The notes below the pieces were generated by a model. It ran no database searches. It worked only from the letters and a program-made list of their open reading frames with translations, and was not told the origin of the DNA. Made by a program: the position numbers and the translations under genes. This document shows positions 13,354-24,600 of a stretch of DNA of 64,000 nucleotides, piece after piece. Origin of the DNA: Anopheles merus (taxonomy: Eukaryota > Arthropoda > Insecta > Diptera > Culicidae); contig NC_054082.1 in the NCBI RefSeq assembly GCF_017562075.2, forward strand, positions 38,435,942 to 38,499,941, read 5' to 3'. Each line of letters begins with the position of its first letter. Position 1 is the stretch's first letter.

Positions 13354-14539
13354 TGTTTGTGTTCGGATCCCGCCGGTTCGGTTCTTGGTCGAGGGATGGA
13401 AGCGGCAGCGGGCGACAGTCAGTGTGGACGAGTTTTCCATTAACATAGGCAAAAACCTCTGACAATGACATTCTTTTGATCGTACTTTTCATCTTCGGAA
13501 TTCCGGAACCATTCCGGACGGCGAGAGGCGGCGACCCCGACCCGGTACTACGCCCGATGGTTTGCCAGCATACCCATCGATGCCTACCCGTCAAGCTAAA
13601 ACCCGTATAAAACAGCAAAGAAGGAGCGAAATAGTGCGAGTGAATGTGTGTGTCTGTGTGGGTTGTGTATGCGCCCGGATGCAGACGGCAGAGGAAGGGA
13701 GCATAGATTCGCCTGCTGCCTGAGACGTTGTTTTAATATTTGAACAATTCTTGTTGGTTTTAGTTCTTACTTCCCGTCGCCCCAAGACAGCACGGTAAGG
13801 AGTGGCTCCGTGGTGAGGACGAGCTTGAGTCGACCAGTGAGTGAGTAAGATATGCAAATAGCAAAAAGGAAGCTTAAATCTGTCTCCATCATCGCTCGTT
13901 CCACAGCGGGAATGGGAGGGTGGCATTATCCACGCAACGATGGGCATCCGCCGAAAGTAAACCGAACCGAGAACGGAACAACTGAGGGAGACGGTCCGGA
14001 ACAGACCGCGTGTGGCGAGGCGAGCCGACAAAGGAGGTTGACTTGCAAATAGCAAAAACAAAAAAAGAAAAAATCTTATAACGGAATTGTTTCGCAAGAA
14101 TGCTCCATGAACTTCCTTACTGGGCGACTGCCGTGCCGCTTCTCGGCTTCACCACCGCACCAGCGGGAAATTATTTGAATACTACATGCGTGCGTGCGCT
14201 GTGAGCAAAGGCAAGGTGAAGGAGACGTTGTCTTGCCTTTAATTTCTTCACCTTTTGCGAAACGAAATTTCCCCCGAGATCAAGACACTCGAGAACGGGA
14301 CCCGATCGATAGCTTTGTCAGTCGTGCGTGCGATTGTGGTTGGTTTTCGGTCGGATGCGACCCAAGCAGTTGATGGGCGTCAATGTGTAACTTATGTTTA
14401 TTTTTAAAGTAAGTTCACGGTGACGGTGTTACGGATTCAGCTTTCCATCACCTCCGTGTAACGTCCGTGGGGGAGGGGGGGGTCTCAAACGCGTCCAAAT
14501 TCTTACGTCTGGTCGAGTGCTTCTGAAACCACAGCGTCC

Positions 14540-14554
14540 TGTGTGTGTGTGTGT
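14540..14554. repeat. (TG)7 microsatellite
   Basis: Short TG run about 20 bp past the ratchet junction in the cpx sense. Confidence 0.93.
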
Positions 14555-14573
14555 TGTTGTTCATTGTGCTCTA

Positions 14574-14625
14574 GCCTTACCTAGAAAGAGAAAAACGTAA
14601 ACAAAAAAGAGCTTCGTATTAGTAC
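14574..14625 (-). promoter_or_regulatory. Candidate recursive (ratchet) splice site in the long cpx intron
   Basis: On the minus strand a 3' splice site abuts a 5' splice site: TTTTTCTCTTTCTAG ends at 14581 and GTAAGGC starts at 14580, giving TAG|GTAAGG. A near-perfect branch-point match, TACTAAT, lies at 14624-14618, with its branch adenosine at about 14619, 38 nt upstream of the AG. A further pyrimidine stretch lies in between. Known: zero-length exons with a pyrimidine tract plus AG|GTAAG are the hallmark of recursive splicing in very long introns of fly neuronal genes. Inferred: this would remove the cpx intron in steps, the first piece being 39949 to 14581 (about 25.4 kb). It could instead be the acceptor of a true exon or a chance juxtaposition. 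Confidence 0.5.
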
Positions 14626-14629
14626 ACCA

Positions 14630-14648
14630 GTGTGTGTGTGTGTGTGTG
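14630..14648. repeat. (GT)9 microsatellite
   Basis: GT run lying just upstream, in the cpx sense, of the candidate ratchet branch point. In cpx RNA it would read as CA repeats. Confidence 0.95.
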
Positions 14649-15643
14649 GGTGGGTGAAAGAGTTTGTGCTAATCGAAACCATCAGTTTGCTACGCTCCAA
14701 TGAGATCGAAATTGAAAATTTATAAACCCCAACCCACCCCCGAGATTCGGGTTCGGGAGAAACCATCGTTTCAACGGCGCCGTCTAGTGCCCATGCCTGC
14801 GGGTATTAATCAAAAAGCTGCGACCAACCCACGAGGCCAGGAATTTGAACTCGGCCCCGTTGGTGATGGTAAGTTTATCTACACGGTGTCTTGTAGACAG
14901 GATGGAAATTTGTATCACGGGTGAGTGGCAGGGAGGTGTATAAAGGCGCAGGAAATTGCGTGCCAAAATATGATAAAGGTTCTCCAGTTCAAGTGACTGA
15001 GTTCGATAATACGCCTAAAAGTAGGCAACCCGTGCGGCATGACGCTTTTTTCTACTCAGCAGATTTGCATGGGAATTGGATGGGAAGGAAACTATGAGTT
15101 ATTTTTTGGAATCTTTGGTAATCAAATTACTTTATCAAATTCTGATGAAATATCCAATCAACAAAATATCCCGTTGAAGCTAATTATGAAGAAAGATTAA
15201 ACTAATTTTGCATGTAAAAATCGATTTCAATAATTTCTTTTTTTTTATTTTCTGAAGACAATCGGCGTCTCGATCTACATTTAGTTCTTGTCTTTAATAC
15301 AAATGGATCTCAAACATCCTATTTTGCCAATAAAATATACAAAATTGGTTTATTATGGCAAATAATTCTGGTCAAACGGGTCAACCAAAAAACACTCCAA
15401 ACTGCTTGCATGCAGTATCGTCGCAGCAATATTTTACGTTCAAAAAAGCTATTATTCCATATATCACGTTCCGATGTTTTGGTGGTACAGAAGTTTTACT
15501 CCCAGCCAAGCAAACCGAAAATCCAGTAGCGACATCCCGCTACTAAACGCTGGACCTATTTCGTGGTAGATTTGAACAAGAGGTACCGTTCCGGTTAAGC
15601 ACCCGAATGCTCACACACGGACAATAATCTACGCCGATAAAAC

Positions 15644-15937
15644 ATGGTCCGAGGACCGAGCACTCGATTCAGCTCGATCATTTCTGCCGACCGGTATGAT
15701 TTATTGGCTGACATGGACAATTTTGCTTCCTCCACTTTCTGCATGGGCTCGCAAATTTGCCATCCAGAAAGGGAAGCAATTATAGCTGGCCCGGTTTCCC
15801 TGCACTACCGTTCCGAAGAAATACCGGTAGGACGGGAGGATGATCGATGCCCTTGGGTGGCTTTCGAGCTTTGCTGCAAAAGAAAACCCGGTAGCGGCTC
15901 CCATAGCCTAGGGAAACCTGTTTGTGATTTATACTGA
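15644..15937 (+). other. 97-codon open frame (status unknown)
   Basis: The frame starts MVRGPSTRFSSII and contains several Cys (FCMGSQIC, FELCCKRK). It has mixed codon choice and ends at a TGA at 15935-15937. No recognised domain, signal peptide or splice signals. A shorter frame is also open on the opposite strand. Listed only because its composition is more protein-like than most frames here. Confidence 0.1.
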
Positions 15938-16616
15938 AACATCCATACGTTACTTAGAATGCTACCACCAACCGTTGACCGACCGGAATCTCGAGTGTCT
16001 ACATTTACCGGTGGCTACTTCGCCGGCATCTTGCAATGCACCGGGAACGACGACAAGGCGGTCAGAATACACGCTACAGCACAACAAAAAACGATCAACT
16101 AACTCAACGCCAGCATCCGAAGGATTAATCACTTTCAGTTGGCAAAGAGTCACCCCAGGTCCATTTGAGTAACGGGCAAATCTCGATCTGACCTGCCTGC
16201 CGTGCTGACCAGTGTGTCACCGGCAAGAAGCTGACTGAAAGACGCCAGCGGTTGGCTGGAACTGGGCGTCGAGATGCCGTCATCTTCTAGCACCGGTTCT
16301 CCCTCAGCTTGAAGTTTCTACTCTGGAATCCAATTTAGATGGTAAACGAGCCGGCTACGGCTAGAGCGACAAAGGATGTCGCCGACGGACCGTGTACCCG
16401 GGTACGTGCATGTATGTGCAAACAAACAAACAACTTATGGCGCTCGCTCCATCCTTTCAGAGTGCTCTGTTTTACCCCTAATGGTGTACTCGAAGGACAT
16501 TCAATGTTGGATGAAAATGATTGCTTTCCTACAGCGGAGGACGGAGGAGTGCAGCACAGTGGTATCGGTATTGGGTGCAGCTTTGTGTAATACTAAAAAA
16601 AAAGCCATACTACACA

Positions 16617-16641
16617 CTCTCTCTCTCACACACACACACAT
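16617..16641. repeat. Compound (CT)n-(CA)n microsatellite
   Basis: CT units pass directly into CA units, followed by TATAT. Confidence 0.93.
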
Positions 16642-18477
16642 ATATCGAGAGAAAGCTCACACGAAAAATGTGAAGCCCCATCCGCGTCCTTCGCTTTCTC
16701 TCTCTTCCTGCGTGTATTTGCGAGTTTAACAGTGACACAAGCGATAGCAGATCTTTGTTTGGCTTGGAGGTGGAATGGAACGGGAAAATTGTTGTACCAA
16801 CATCGAAAGCAAACAATCAGCAGTGAGCAGCAGAAGGCGAAATTATCCTTCATACGACGACGGGCCCTGCGCAAAGCTCTCGCCCGTTGCGTAGAATGGG
16901 TCGTGAAGAAAGATTAAAGCTTCGTGTGGGTGTACCTTTGCTGGCGCCGCAATCGATCGTATGGAACGGTGCGAGGGACGGCAACGGTAGACGGCTATAA
17001 TCCATGAGGGGTGTCTCTTAGCGTCGTGCCCGTTGATTAAGCCAATTTTCTGCAGCGACCGTGTCTGCAGAACAACCAACCAGCGTATTGGCGAGCATTG
17101 TTTTTTGAACGATCTTCACCGCTCTCGCTTTGGTGGATTTAAACAGAGCGCGTAACAATTTATCGGTGGAAAATCGGAACGAGAACGGTGGTGACAGCAT
17201 TGCTTCACAAGCGCTGGTATGCAGCATCGAGCAATCTAATTTGTGTGAAAGTTTCGTTGGAAAATAAATAAATCTCGTCATAAAGTTATTGCTGCTTCGG
17301 GAATGAGGGAGAAACAGAGTGGTGGATCTAATTAAAATTTCCAATTAGCTAGCGTTTGTTTATGATGCAATGCTAATAAAGCAAATGATGTGGACAATAA
17401 TCCTATCCATGGTAGCTTTCGTTCACTAGAAGAATTTGAAGTATTTGAATAATTTTGAAAAGAATTTCTTTTTAAAGTCTACAAATAACATTGACTTATT
17501 AACAAAGCAAACACCTCGTAGTACAATCATCATTGTGATATGAATATTTTCACCTGGATGATCAAAAGTACCATAATTCAAAAAATAAATAAAACATTTC
17601 TAAACAATTCACAACTTTTTGCAAATGTGTGTTTAGCAGTGCACAAAAACACACAAAACTATTTGTCTCTTTGCTCAGCATCATTACAATCCCTCTGGCT
17701 TTGAAGTTTTTGGTGCTCAACTCCGCTCCAACGACCGCACGAAGGCACATTGAATAATAGTTGCTTAATTACACCTTCAGCCACCGCTAAGCAGCGCGTG
17801 CTCTCGAAACTTTGCTGCGCTCTAAAACCAAAGTGCTACAAACACTAACAATACGCTCCTTTTTGGGGGTGCCCCCAATCTCACCCGGTAAGCAGCGCCA
17901 CTCGCGGGTGGAATAAACAAAAACTTATGACAAGGATTTCTCAACTATACATCCAACCCATTAGCCGGGATTGCCCGTCGGGAGCAAAGCCGCAGGAACC
18001 TGGATCAAGTTTGCATCAGCAGGATGCCACGGGCAACGACAACACTGGGGGCCGCACTATCCGCACAAGCAGTACCGCGAAACGAACCGAACAGAACAGT
18101 ACGGTTTGCGGTGCTTGCAAGCGTGGCTGGGTCTGAAGCGTGGTGATGATGGACACTGGGAACGTAAGAATCGTTCCAGATTCACACGATCGTTCGCTAT
18201 GGGTTTCGGTTTGGCAGCGTAAGACGGGAGAAGCAGCGCGCTGCTGGTGTTGTTAGCATTTTGAATGTCTTGTGTCAATATTTAGCGAGTGAGAGTATTG
18301 TATCACCGATAGGAACAGTGACACCGGATGCTACGACGGGATATGTATCTCGTTTCCCTTGAATTATGCGATCCATTTTCGGGTAGCTAGACAACACCGT
18401 ACGCACAACAGCCACGGTGTCCTGTGTTGTTGTTCGTTCAGCTGGCTGTAAATTATGCATGATGCAAAATATATCAA

Positions 18478-18501
18478 ACACACACACCCGCGCGCGCGCG
18501 C
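18478..18501. repeat. Alternating (AC)5-(CG)6 tract
   Basis: Twenty-four bases of alternating purine and pyrimidine with one break at 18488. The CG half is of the kind able to adopt left-handed DNA. Confidence 0.93.
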
Positions 18502-21213
18502 TGAAATATACAGCTTCATATTCATAAACACTCTTCCACCTTTTGCATGTTCCGTGCGATTCTACCCTGACTGATGTTATATGTTAATTTTGTATTGCGT
18601 TTTTTCTTCTCTACTTTGTTTGCCAAAGCAAGAAAACACATCGCCAATTGTCTGGGAATTTTGTTTAGAGCGTGTCTCCTCTGCTTTACTTGTGTCATTC
18701 GAATCCACACTGAGTTAATGTGATCGTGTTTAGACAAAACAGATTTCGCTAAAACCAAAAACCATACTCAAAGTTCTCCTGTAACCGAACAGTTGTTATC
18801 AGCCATTTTAACGAAATCATAACATAACACTGCAATCGTATCATTCCGTACCTTCAACATTAGCAAATTTGCGCTCTGGCAGTCGTGAGAAGAATCAAAA
18901 TTACAAAAGCGTCAAGATATCCCCCCGTTTTTGATCCCAATCACTCACGAAGTGAAAGCAGTACGCGAAAATATAACCGCACGTACGTATGGTGATGATT
19001 TGCTATGTACTTTCGAACAATGCTCACCATATTCATCATCCATTCCAGATTAGATATTCGTAACGCGCTAATACGTGTTCGGGTTGCTTCCATTTCCATA
19101 AACTGCCTGAGCACACCAACAAGGCTTCTATGTTTTCCAGCAAGGGTGTGATGAAAGACAAGCCACATACGAACGTACACTAGCGCAACGCCGGTTTGAA
19201 AACTTCGCTCTCCATCATTCGAATGCGATTAATTACACGAACCATTTTCCCTCACAGGCAGCCAGTTTTCCTCTGCCTTTCATCAGAATTTAATTTTACC
19301 GATACCGAACATTGGCGCAGCTCCTCAGTATGTACCTCGCAGGCATATGATGGTTGTGTTGTGATTCCAACCTTGCTCTGTTGCGCCAAACCATCGCCGG
19401 GACAATTTTCGTCCCATCTCTAGGCTGATGATGATGAGTCGCGAGTTGCGACACGCATTCTTCCCTTCCGAACCGTGCAGCTACTCCCACCAAACGGACT
19501 AAGCGCACGAATAGCGCACAATACGAAGCCAACATCGTTCCGACTACGGTTCATTTTGGAATGTAATTAAATGAAACCAATTGTCAAATATTTATCCATC
19601 CGGCAAGCTTGCCACGCGTCATCTCTCCTAGCTCAGGCTTGGTGATTGTTTGCGTGTTTGGTAAATGTTCTAATGTCATGCCGAGCGAACAACAATGCCA
19701 GGAAATGGTACGATTAGTTCCGACGGGCTGTCAAATGGTTTCCATGTGTGGGCTTGCTGGTTTTGTGATGCAAAAACGGTATCGAAAAGATGAGAACTAT
19801 TTTGCCCGCAGGAGTGTAACGATTATCAGAAACTGTTAAGTTGAATAAGCTACAGCTGAAATTTTGTAACTTTTTTTAAATTTATTTTAAAATTAAAATT
19901 CATACCAATTTGTTCAACCACATTGTAGCATCCCAAATACCCCAGCACAGAGGTTGCATGTAAGCCCAAAAGCTCAACACAAATTAGAAAGGATTTTCTC
20001 GTGTATTACTTTATATTACTGGCGTCCAAATAAACTCTCATTTCAATGGACCCTACAGTTGACTTTCCATTTACTACACACAGACACACTCCCGTCTCCG
20101 ATAATAGCTCTCTAATCTGTTTCACTCACCCGACCAATCGTTCCAGGGAAACATTTGCTAAGCTTTTGCACAATATTTTCATTGCTTCGTAGAAACAACT
20201 GGAATAGAGCGTGCCCTGAACCGTAGCAGAGAGTAGATTTTCTCCCGTCTAGCATTACAATCTCCGATGCAGTGTACACTTGCTAGTGAAGCAGAACATT
20301 CTGCTCCCAGCACCATCAGTTCGGCCGATGCCTTGTCACAACTTTTTCCCGGCACAAGTACGCATCAGCAGCATCAGGGCTCTTATGAGTTGTTTCGAAA
20401 CAACTTGTCGCAAACAGATGGTCTGCTCGTAAGAGTCACCTCGGCAAAATGGGAGCAAAAAGCGTTCGGGACACCTTGCCTACCTTTGCTTGCAAACAAA
20501 GTGAGGAATGAGCAAGTAAAAAAAAGAAAGATGCGAGGAAGAAAATCACCTCCGATTTGCCAGATTCCGGTTTGCTTGACGCTCCCAACATGACACACGA
20601 GCTTAAACACACATACACGCTAGCTTTACACTGAAGCGTGGAGTGTGCGGCACCGGAAACCCCTTAACGAGGACTTTTGGAAAAAGTTAGCAAACTCTTC
20701 ACTCGCTCGCTCTCTCTCCCCCTCCCTCTCTCGCTTAAGGTAGCGCCACTTCGCGGCATATCGTAAGACACCAGCACAGGCCGTCTTGATTGTACCAGCT
20801 TCCGGCCACTAGTTGGCACTTCTTCTTCATCTTTCATCGCAGAACGCCCTTAGAAAAAGGTTTCCATTTAAGAAACACACACCCTCCCACCCACCCATAC
20901 TTCCCCGTCGGGTGGCATCCTCTACCCCGGGTGAGAGCATCGAAACACGTGCAAACGAGCTTTTCGAACCGGTTCATATTCCTCCCACCGTGCTCTTCTT
21001 CTCGGCATTGCACACTAAGGAACGTGTTCCGCTATCTTACGGTTGACAGTTGCGAACAATGTTTGTGCCGTTTAATTTTACAACAACAGCCACTCCCTTC
21101 CACTTTCGAATCCGATGTACCTCAGGATGGTACCAGACTCCCGTTTGTCTATCTTTTTGGAAAGTAAAACATTCTGGGTAAGTTTGACTTTTTGTTTGCT
21201 TCTTCTCGTGCAG

Positions 21214-21298
21214 CGTGCGCCACCATGGCAGATCGGATGGAAAACAGCGAATAAATCTGCGCTGCGCTCATTTTCGGTCCGCTTCCGCCACCGCCAAG
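21214..21298 (+). other. Candidate 85-nt plus-strand exon with an optimal start context
   Basis: A tract TTGCTTCTTCTCGTGCAG ends at 21213 and CCAAG|GTACGG follows at 21298/21299. Just inside is GCGCCACCATGG, an ideal initiation context, but the ATG frame stops after nine codons. Another frame is open throughout. A GTAAGT at 21178 lies only 36 nt before the acceptor, too close for a normal intron. Probably coincidental. Confidence 0.12.
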
Positions 21299-21656
21299 GT
21301 ACGGGTGTATGCAGAACCGTGTAGCAGACAACAAAATCAGATTAATTCGGTCAACTTTTCGGTGCCGGAAATTTATCGCTTTTCACCGAAAATGTCTAAA
21401 TTTTCGTGACGGCAGCCACTGCAGCAGTAGCAGTAGTAGCGTGCAGATGATTGTAAGGAAGACGTTCCACTTTGGGCCTGTTAGATCAATGCCACAAGCA
21501 AATAACGAACGACGACACGTATGGGAGCGCCGGTTTCGCTACAAACAGAAAAAGAAAGCACCCCGGACGAAGTGACAGGAAATCCTTTACTTGTAACAAA
21601 AGGAAGCACAATCAACACTAAAAAATCTCCCAAGCCCGAGTTTTCTTTCATCGGGA

Positions 21657-21677
21657 TGTGTGTGTGTGTGTGTGTGT
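21657..21677. repeat. (TG)10 microsatellite
   Basis: Perfect TG run. Confidence 0.95.
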
Positions 21678-24600
21678 TTGTTGTGTTTTTTTTTTGCTTC
21701 TCTTCGTTATTGTCTCTTCCTCCCACCCGTGTGGCCGTGCTTTGACAGAACAGTGAGAGTGGTTTTTATTTATAACCATTTTCCTTCCAGCTTTTCTCCG
21801 GCCCGCACATGCCTGGCCTGTGCCATATTTTAACAAGTAATCGGATTTCCTGTGCTTATTTATACGCACCCATACGCACAACCCATACGGCTGGGCACAA
21901 TGGCAAGATATTATTTGGCTCTCTACCCCTCACCCCCCTCGGTGAAGAACCAACAAAGGCGGGACAATTTTTCGCACACTTATCATGCACAATACAGCTA
22001 ACCAGTCCCGGTGCCGCCCCCATGCCCCATGGTTCGGCGCCCAAACTCACATAAGCCCAATTTCCTTCCATAATCCTTCCGCACGAGGAGGCAGAATACG
22101 TGCAACCAGCTGTACAACCACACAGCCATTGGAAATGTGTATCAATTTTTCATTCCACCAAAGATTAAAAGATCCGGAGAAAGCAAAATCGAACACACGT
22201 ACGTACCGCACATAGAGTAAATAATAATATGCACCGTAAATTGTCAACGCTTTCTGATTAGGTGTATTAACACACAAAGCAGAGAACACTTTACTCATAG
22301 TCTTTCGGATAATGACATTACAAAAAAATATACGTAGGAGGGAAGCAGATATATTTATAAGCGATTAGTGCAAAGCTGCGCTAAAGAAGAAAGGAATTAT
22401 CATCCTGCCTGGCGTACTGGATGTACTGAAAGCTCATTTATGCGCAGTGTACTGACGAGAGGGACAAAAAGTGTGTGACAATGAGCAAACGCATACTTCT
22501 TGTCGCCCTGCCTGTCTGACATATGAATAATTCATAATCTGTTTCACAAGAAATTGAAAAATCTCATTTTCCCTCGAGCAGCACACGTACAATTCCAATT
22601 ATAATAAAGGCACCAGGTACGAGCATATCATTATCGAGAAAAAAAATGAAAATGAAAATGCTGAAAGGGAGAGGAAAAAAGAGAATGAGTATGAAGGTTT
22701 ATATACAAACAAATCGTATTCAATGATTTATTCTATAGAAAGTCTCAATTCCTGCATTGTGCTGCACCAACAGAGCGTATATGAAGTGTATGTGTTAAAT
22801 GAAATACAAGTTTACGCATGTGAATTCTCAAGAAAAATGAGCTTTCAGTTAATTTTAGATAAAACATGTTTCATTGAGTATTATAATTATTTTACTTTAA
22901 GATAAAAAACTGGTATCCAACACCCAACAGCCAAAGTGTAGATCATTTGCGCTCCGGCGCATCTAATCGTTTTTAAAGTAGTCGCCTTTAAAAATCCCTA
23001 ATCTACGCCACCGTTGACACCATTGTCGAGCATCAAAATGCTATTTTTCAAATGTTCCTTCAACGTCCGCTCTACGGTGTGTGTGTGTGTCCGGTGGCCA
23101 CCAACGAATACTATCGTAAGACAAGAATAATAAAAAAAATCCCAGCAACAAAAAACACTCAAAACGTTCTCACCCTCACGATACCCTCGGTCGCTTCTAC
23201 TCCTGCGTTATGTAGCCATTAATATCCTTAAATTTACGACTTGTTGTTTCGCAACGAACAATCGCCGCAGCCAACGGACACCGCAGGACGGCTGCAGTGT
23301 GTTCCTTCCCTAGCTGGCTGACCTCGGAAGTCATTAATCACTTGTTTGACAAAACTTGACGAAATACCAACGAAACGTTATGCAAGTACGCGCAAGGGAG
23401 AAAACAATATGAATTTTGTTTGGTGGTTTCACCGAGCAGCATTATTATTTGGTGCTCCTTTTCGTCGGAAATGTCACTTATATTGTATTGAAAATATATT
23501 CAACGTATCGTTGTGTTGCAATGGAAATGTAATAAAATATATCGCGCAATACACAGCACGCGCAAATTGTGTGCATAAGCAAGCTGGCAGACTCATATTT
23601 ATGCGTTGAGATTTATTACCAGCGACGGTGGTGTAAAATCTCATTAAACTTTTCCGCTCGGTTTTCCCACACTGTCCTTGTTTATGCTGAAAACAAAAAA
23701 GGCTGTAAAATTGCGTGCCTCAAAACACTTCCACGTCGCCCGGAACCGTGCCTACTTTTTTGGTTGAATTATTCATTTAATTTAATTTCGTGCGTCGTTC
23801 AAACACCCCAAATACTGCACCCAGCCCGCCGACCGTTGAATACTCGAGGAGTAGAAATTGTACTTTTGGGGGATGGTTTTTGCACCACTTTTTGCTATTG
23901 TCAAGACGACTACCGAAGGGCGAAGTAGATGAACGGTAGAGACAGTTCTGACCATGATGAGTTTATATCTCGACAAACACAATCATCAAGAACCATCGAA
24001 CAAAAGTCCACCCTCTACCCAAAAAAAGGAAGGACGCAATGAAATTGTCCCAAAAATAAACGATCCACCATGGCACACTACAAGTCTGTGGCCGTGTGCT
24101 ACTTCGTTTACGAAATGATTATCTTTGATTTGGCATCCGCATGCGAACGTGCGGTTGCAACGCACCGGACAATTCGCCAGTCGGCCAGTTTGCCCTAATC
24201 GGGAGGTTTTTCCAGGGCGTTTCTGGCGTTTTCCACTTGAGCGGGCGCCGGCAAGAGGCGGCAACTTCAAGCTCCGAAAAGCTGTCAACAGATTCGCTGA
24301 TTCGAGGAGGACGGGAAAAAAAACACCAAGAGGAAGCACACAAAAGCGCCCTAATAAGACAGCCGAACAAATGAAACCGTAAGTGCCTGGGGGCCGCCCG
24401 TAGATGGCAACGCAGAGGATCGGCGAAAGACGACAGCGACAAATGTGCTTGGGCCACTTGAGGCAAATTAGCTGGTAGCGAGTAAACCGTCCAAGAATCC
24501 TAGCTGCAGATAAAGGCAGAACTAAGGGACTATTATTTCATCTTTTTTTTGTTGCCTCCATTTTCAACCACAGCAAAACTTCAAAGTGAGTAGGGAAGGG

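Larger units (their letters stand above)
12050..14400. other. GC-rich, CpG-containing block
   Basis: This stretch is clearly richer in G+C and CpG than the surrounding intron and holds several overlapping open frames on both strands. It contains TATAAAA at about 13605 and, near its end, a TCAGTC initiator match (14318-14323) followed by a GTAAGT donor at 14409, both on the plus strand. A DPE-like GGTCG lies two bases off its canonical position. It could be a promoter or enhancer region within the cpx intron; nothing proves transcription. Confidence 0.3.
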
